From the NCBI GenBank assembly GCA_026770575.1, contig MU657182.1, positions 229,034 to 293,033 of the forward strand: a stretch of DNA of 64,000 nt, given 5' to 3'. Of the stretch, positions 63,719 to 64,000 are shown piece after piece; positions within the stretch are counted from its first letter, which is position 1, and each line of letters starts with the position of its first letter. The translations under genes were made by a program, and so were the position numbers. The notes below the pieces were generated by a model. That model was not told the DNA's origin. It worked only from the letters and a program-made list of their open reading frames with translations, and did no database searches. Source of the stretch: Pelagophyceae sp. CCMP2097. Its lineage: Eukaryota; Sar; Pelagophyceae.

Positions 63719-64000
63719 ATGATGGCCGTGAGGTACGGCCTTCCGAGCCCGGCGTGCGCGCCCTTCGTGGGGCGCCGACTCTTGGACGTCGAGCTCGGCA
63801 AGCACGGGCACGAGCTCTTGAGCCACCCCACCTTCGTCAACCGCAAGAGCGCGCGCACCGAGTATCACGACGGGAATTTGGAGAGCCTGGCCGCCGGTCT
63901 CGCCGAGGCCAACGTGCCGTGCAGCACCGAAGTCTTCGGCCTCTTTGCGAGCGTCTGCGCCGGCGGCGGCGCGGCGGCACGCGACACGTTTCGCGGGTTT
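63719..64000 (+). CDS. Hypothetical protein (5' part, cut by window edge)
   Basis: An open frame without stop from MMAVRYGLPSPACAPFVG to the window end (about 94 codons), with balanced composition (FVNRKSARTEYHDGNLESL, VPCSTEVFGLFASVC). The frame is also open upstream to about 63600 (AFAVSNDDWAE). The start may therefore be further upstream or in another exon. No family recognised. Confidence 0.4.
   Translation, partial: MMAVRYGLPSPACAPFVGRRLLDVELGKHGHELLSHPTFVNRKSARTEYHDGNLESLAAGLAEANVPCSTEVFGLFASVCAGGGAAARDTFRGF

Noticed and set aside
1..64000. tRNA, rRNA or snRNA genes
   Set aside because: I found no sequence with a convincing tRNA arm set or B-box, and no conserved snRNA motif; only a proper covariance search could exclude them.

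Overview
This window is nuclear DNA of a eukaryote: GC-rich, gene-dense, on both strands, with many very short introns (most 41-104 nt). A pelagophyte-like stramenopile alga (of the Aureococcus type) fits best. The reasons are the short-intron, GC-rich architecture, a presequence with a heterokont plastid-targeting 'AFAP' motif on two fasciclin-domain proteins, MYND-RING-Sel1 proteins, and a rhodopsin-histidine kinase. The species is inference. One assembly gap of N lies at 2626-3080.

Layout: 1-5 kb holds a partial ubiquitin-hydrolase-like gene (-) and a kinesin (+). 5-8.7 kb holds two tandem acetamidase/formamidase genes, the first broken by a 271-bp insert. 8.8-16.8 kb holds a TPR-J-domain co-chaperone (-), a PiT/Pho4 phosphate symporter (-), a MIT-domain protein (+) and a MYND-RING-Sel1 protein (-). 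17-23 kb holds the splicing factor BUD13 (+), then two nearly identical fasciclin genes (-) separated by 1.85 kb containing dispersed repeats. 23.6-30.1 kb is CAND1 (+), the cullin exchange factor. 30.5-39 kb holds a two-helix small protein (+), an F-box-like protein (-), a GT90 glycosyltransferase (-) and a 1219-residue IQ/C2/PH protein (-). 39.2-44.2 kb holds two 26S proteasome base ATPases, Rpt1 and Rpt4 (+), around a histidine phosphatase (-). 44.5-51.2 kb holds a coiled-coil protein (-), a decayed MYND-RING-Sel1 copy (-) and a dual-specificity phosphatase (+). 51.2-53.6 kb is repeat-bearing spacer. 53.6-64 kb holds a rhodopsin-histidine kinase-receiver protein (+), mitochondrial ribosomal protein mL41 (-), a sorting nexin (-), an interrupted ABCG transporter (+) and a partial gene.

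Functional threads: the ubiquitin-proteasome system recurs (UCH-like, CAND1, F-box-like, Rpt1, Rpt4, RING proteins), though at this scale it may be chance. Nutrient genes (phosphate symporter, amide hydrolases) fit a nutrient-scavenging alga. The most interesting protein is the histidine-kinase rhodopsin at 53587-56509: it keeps the retinal lysine, its aspartate partner, a helix-C R-x-x-E-W motif, a full histidine kinase and a receiver. Splicing is also unusual. Many donors read GTGCGT, at least five introns are best explained as GC-AG, and several introns carry perfect 17-25-bp tandem duplications.

Exon boundaries were worked out by hand from reading frame, GT/GC...AG signals and family conservation; there is no transcript evidence behind them.
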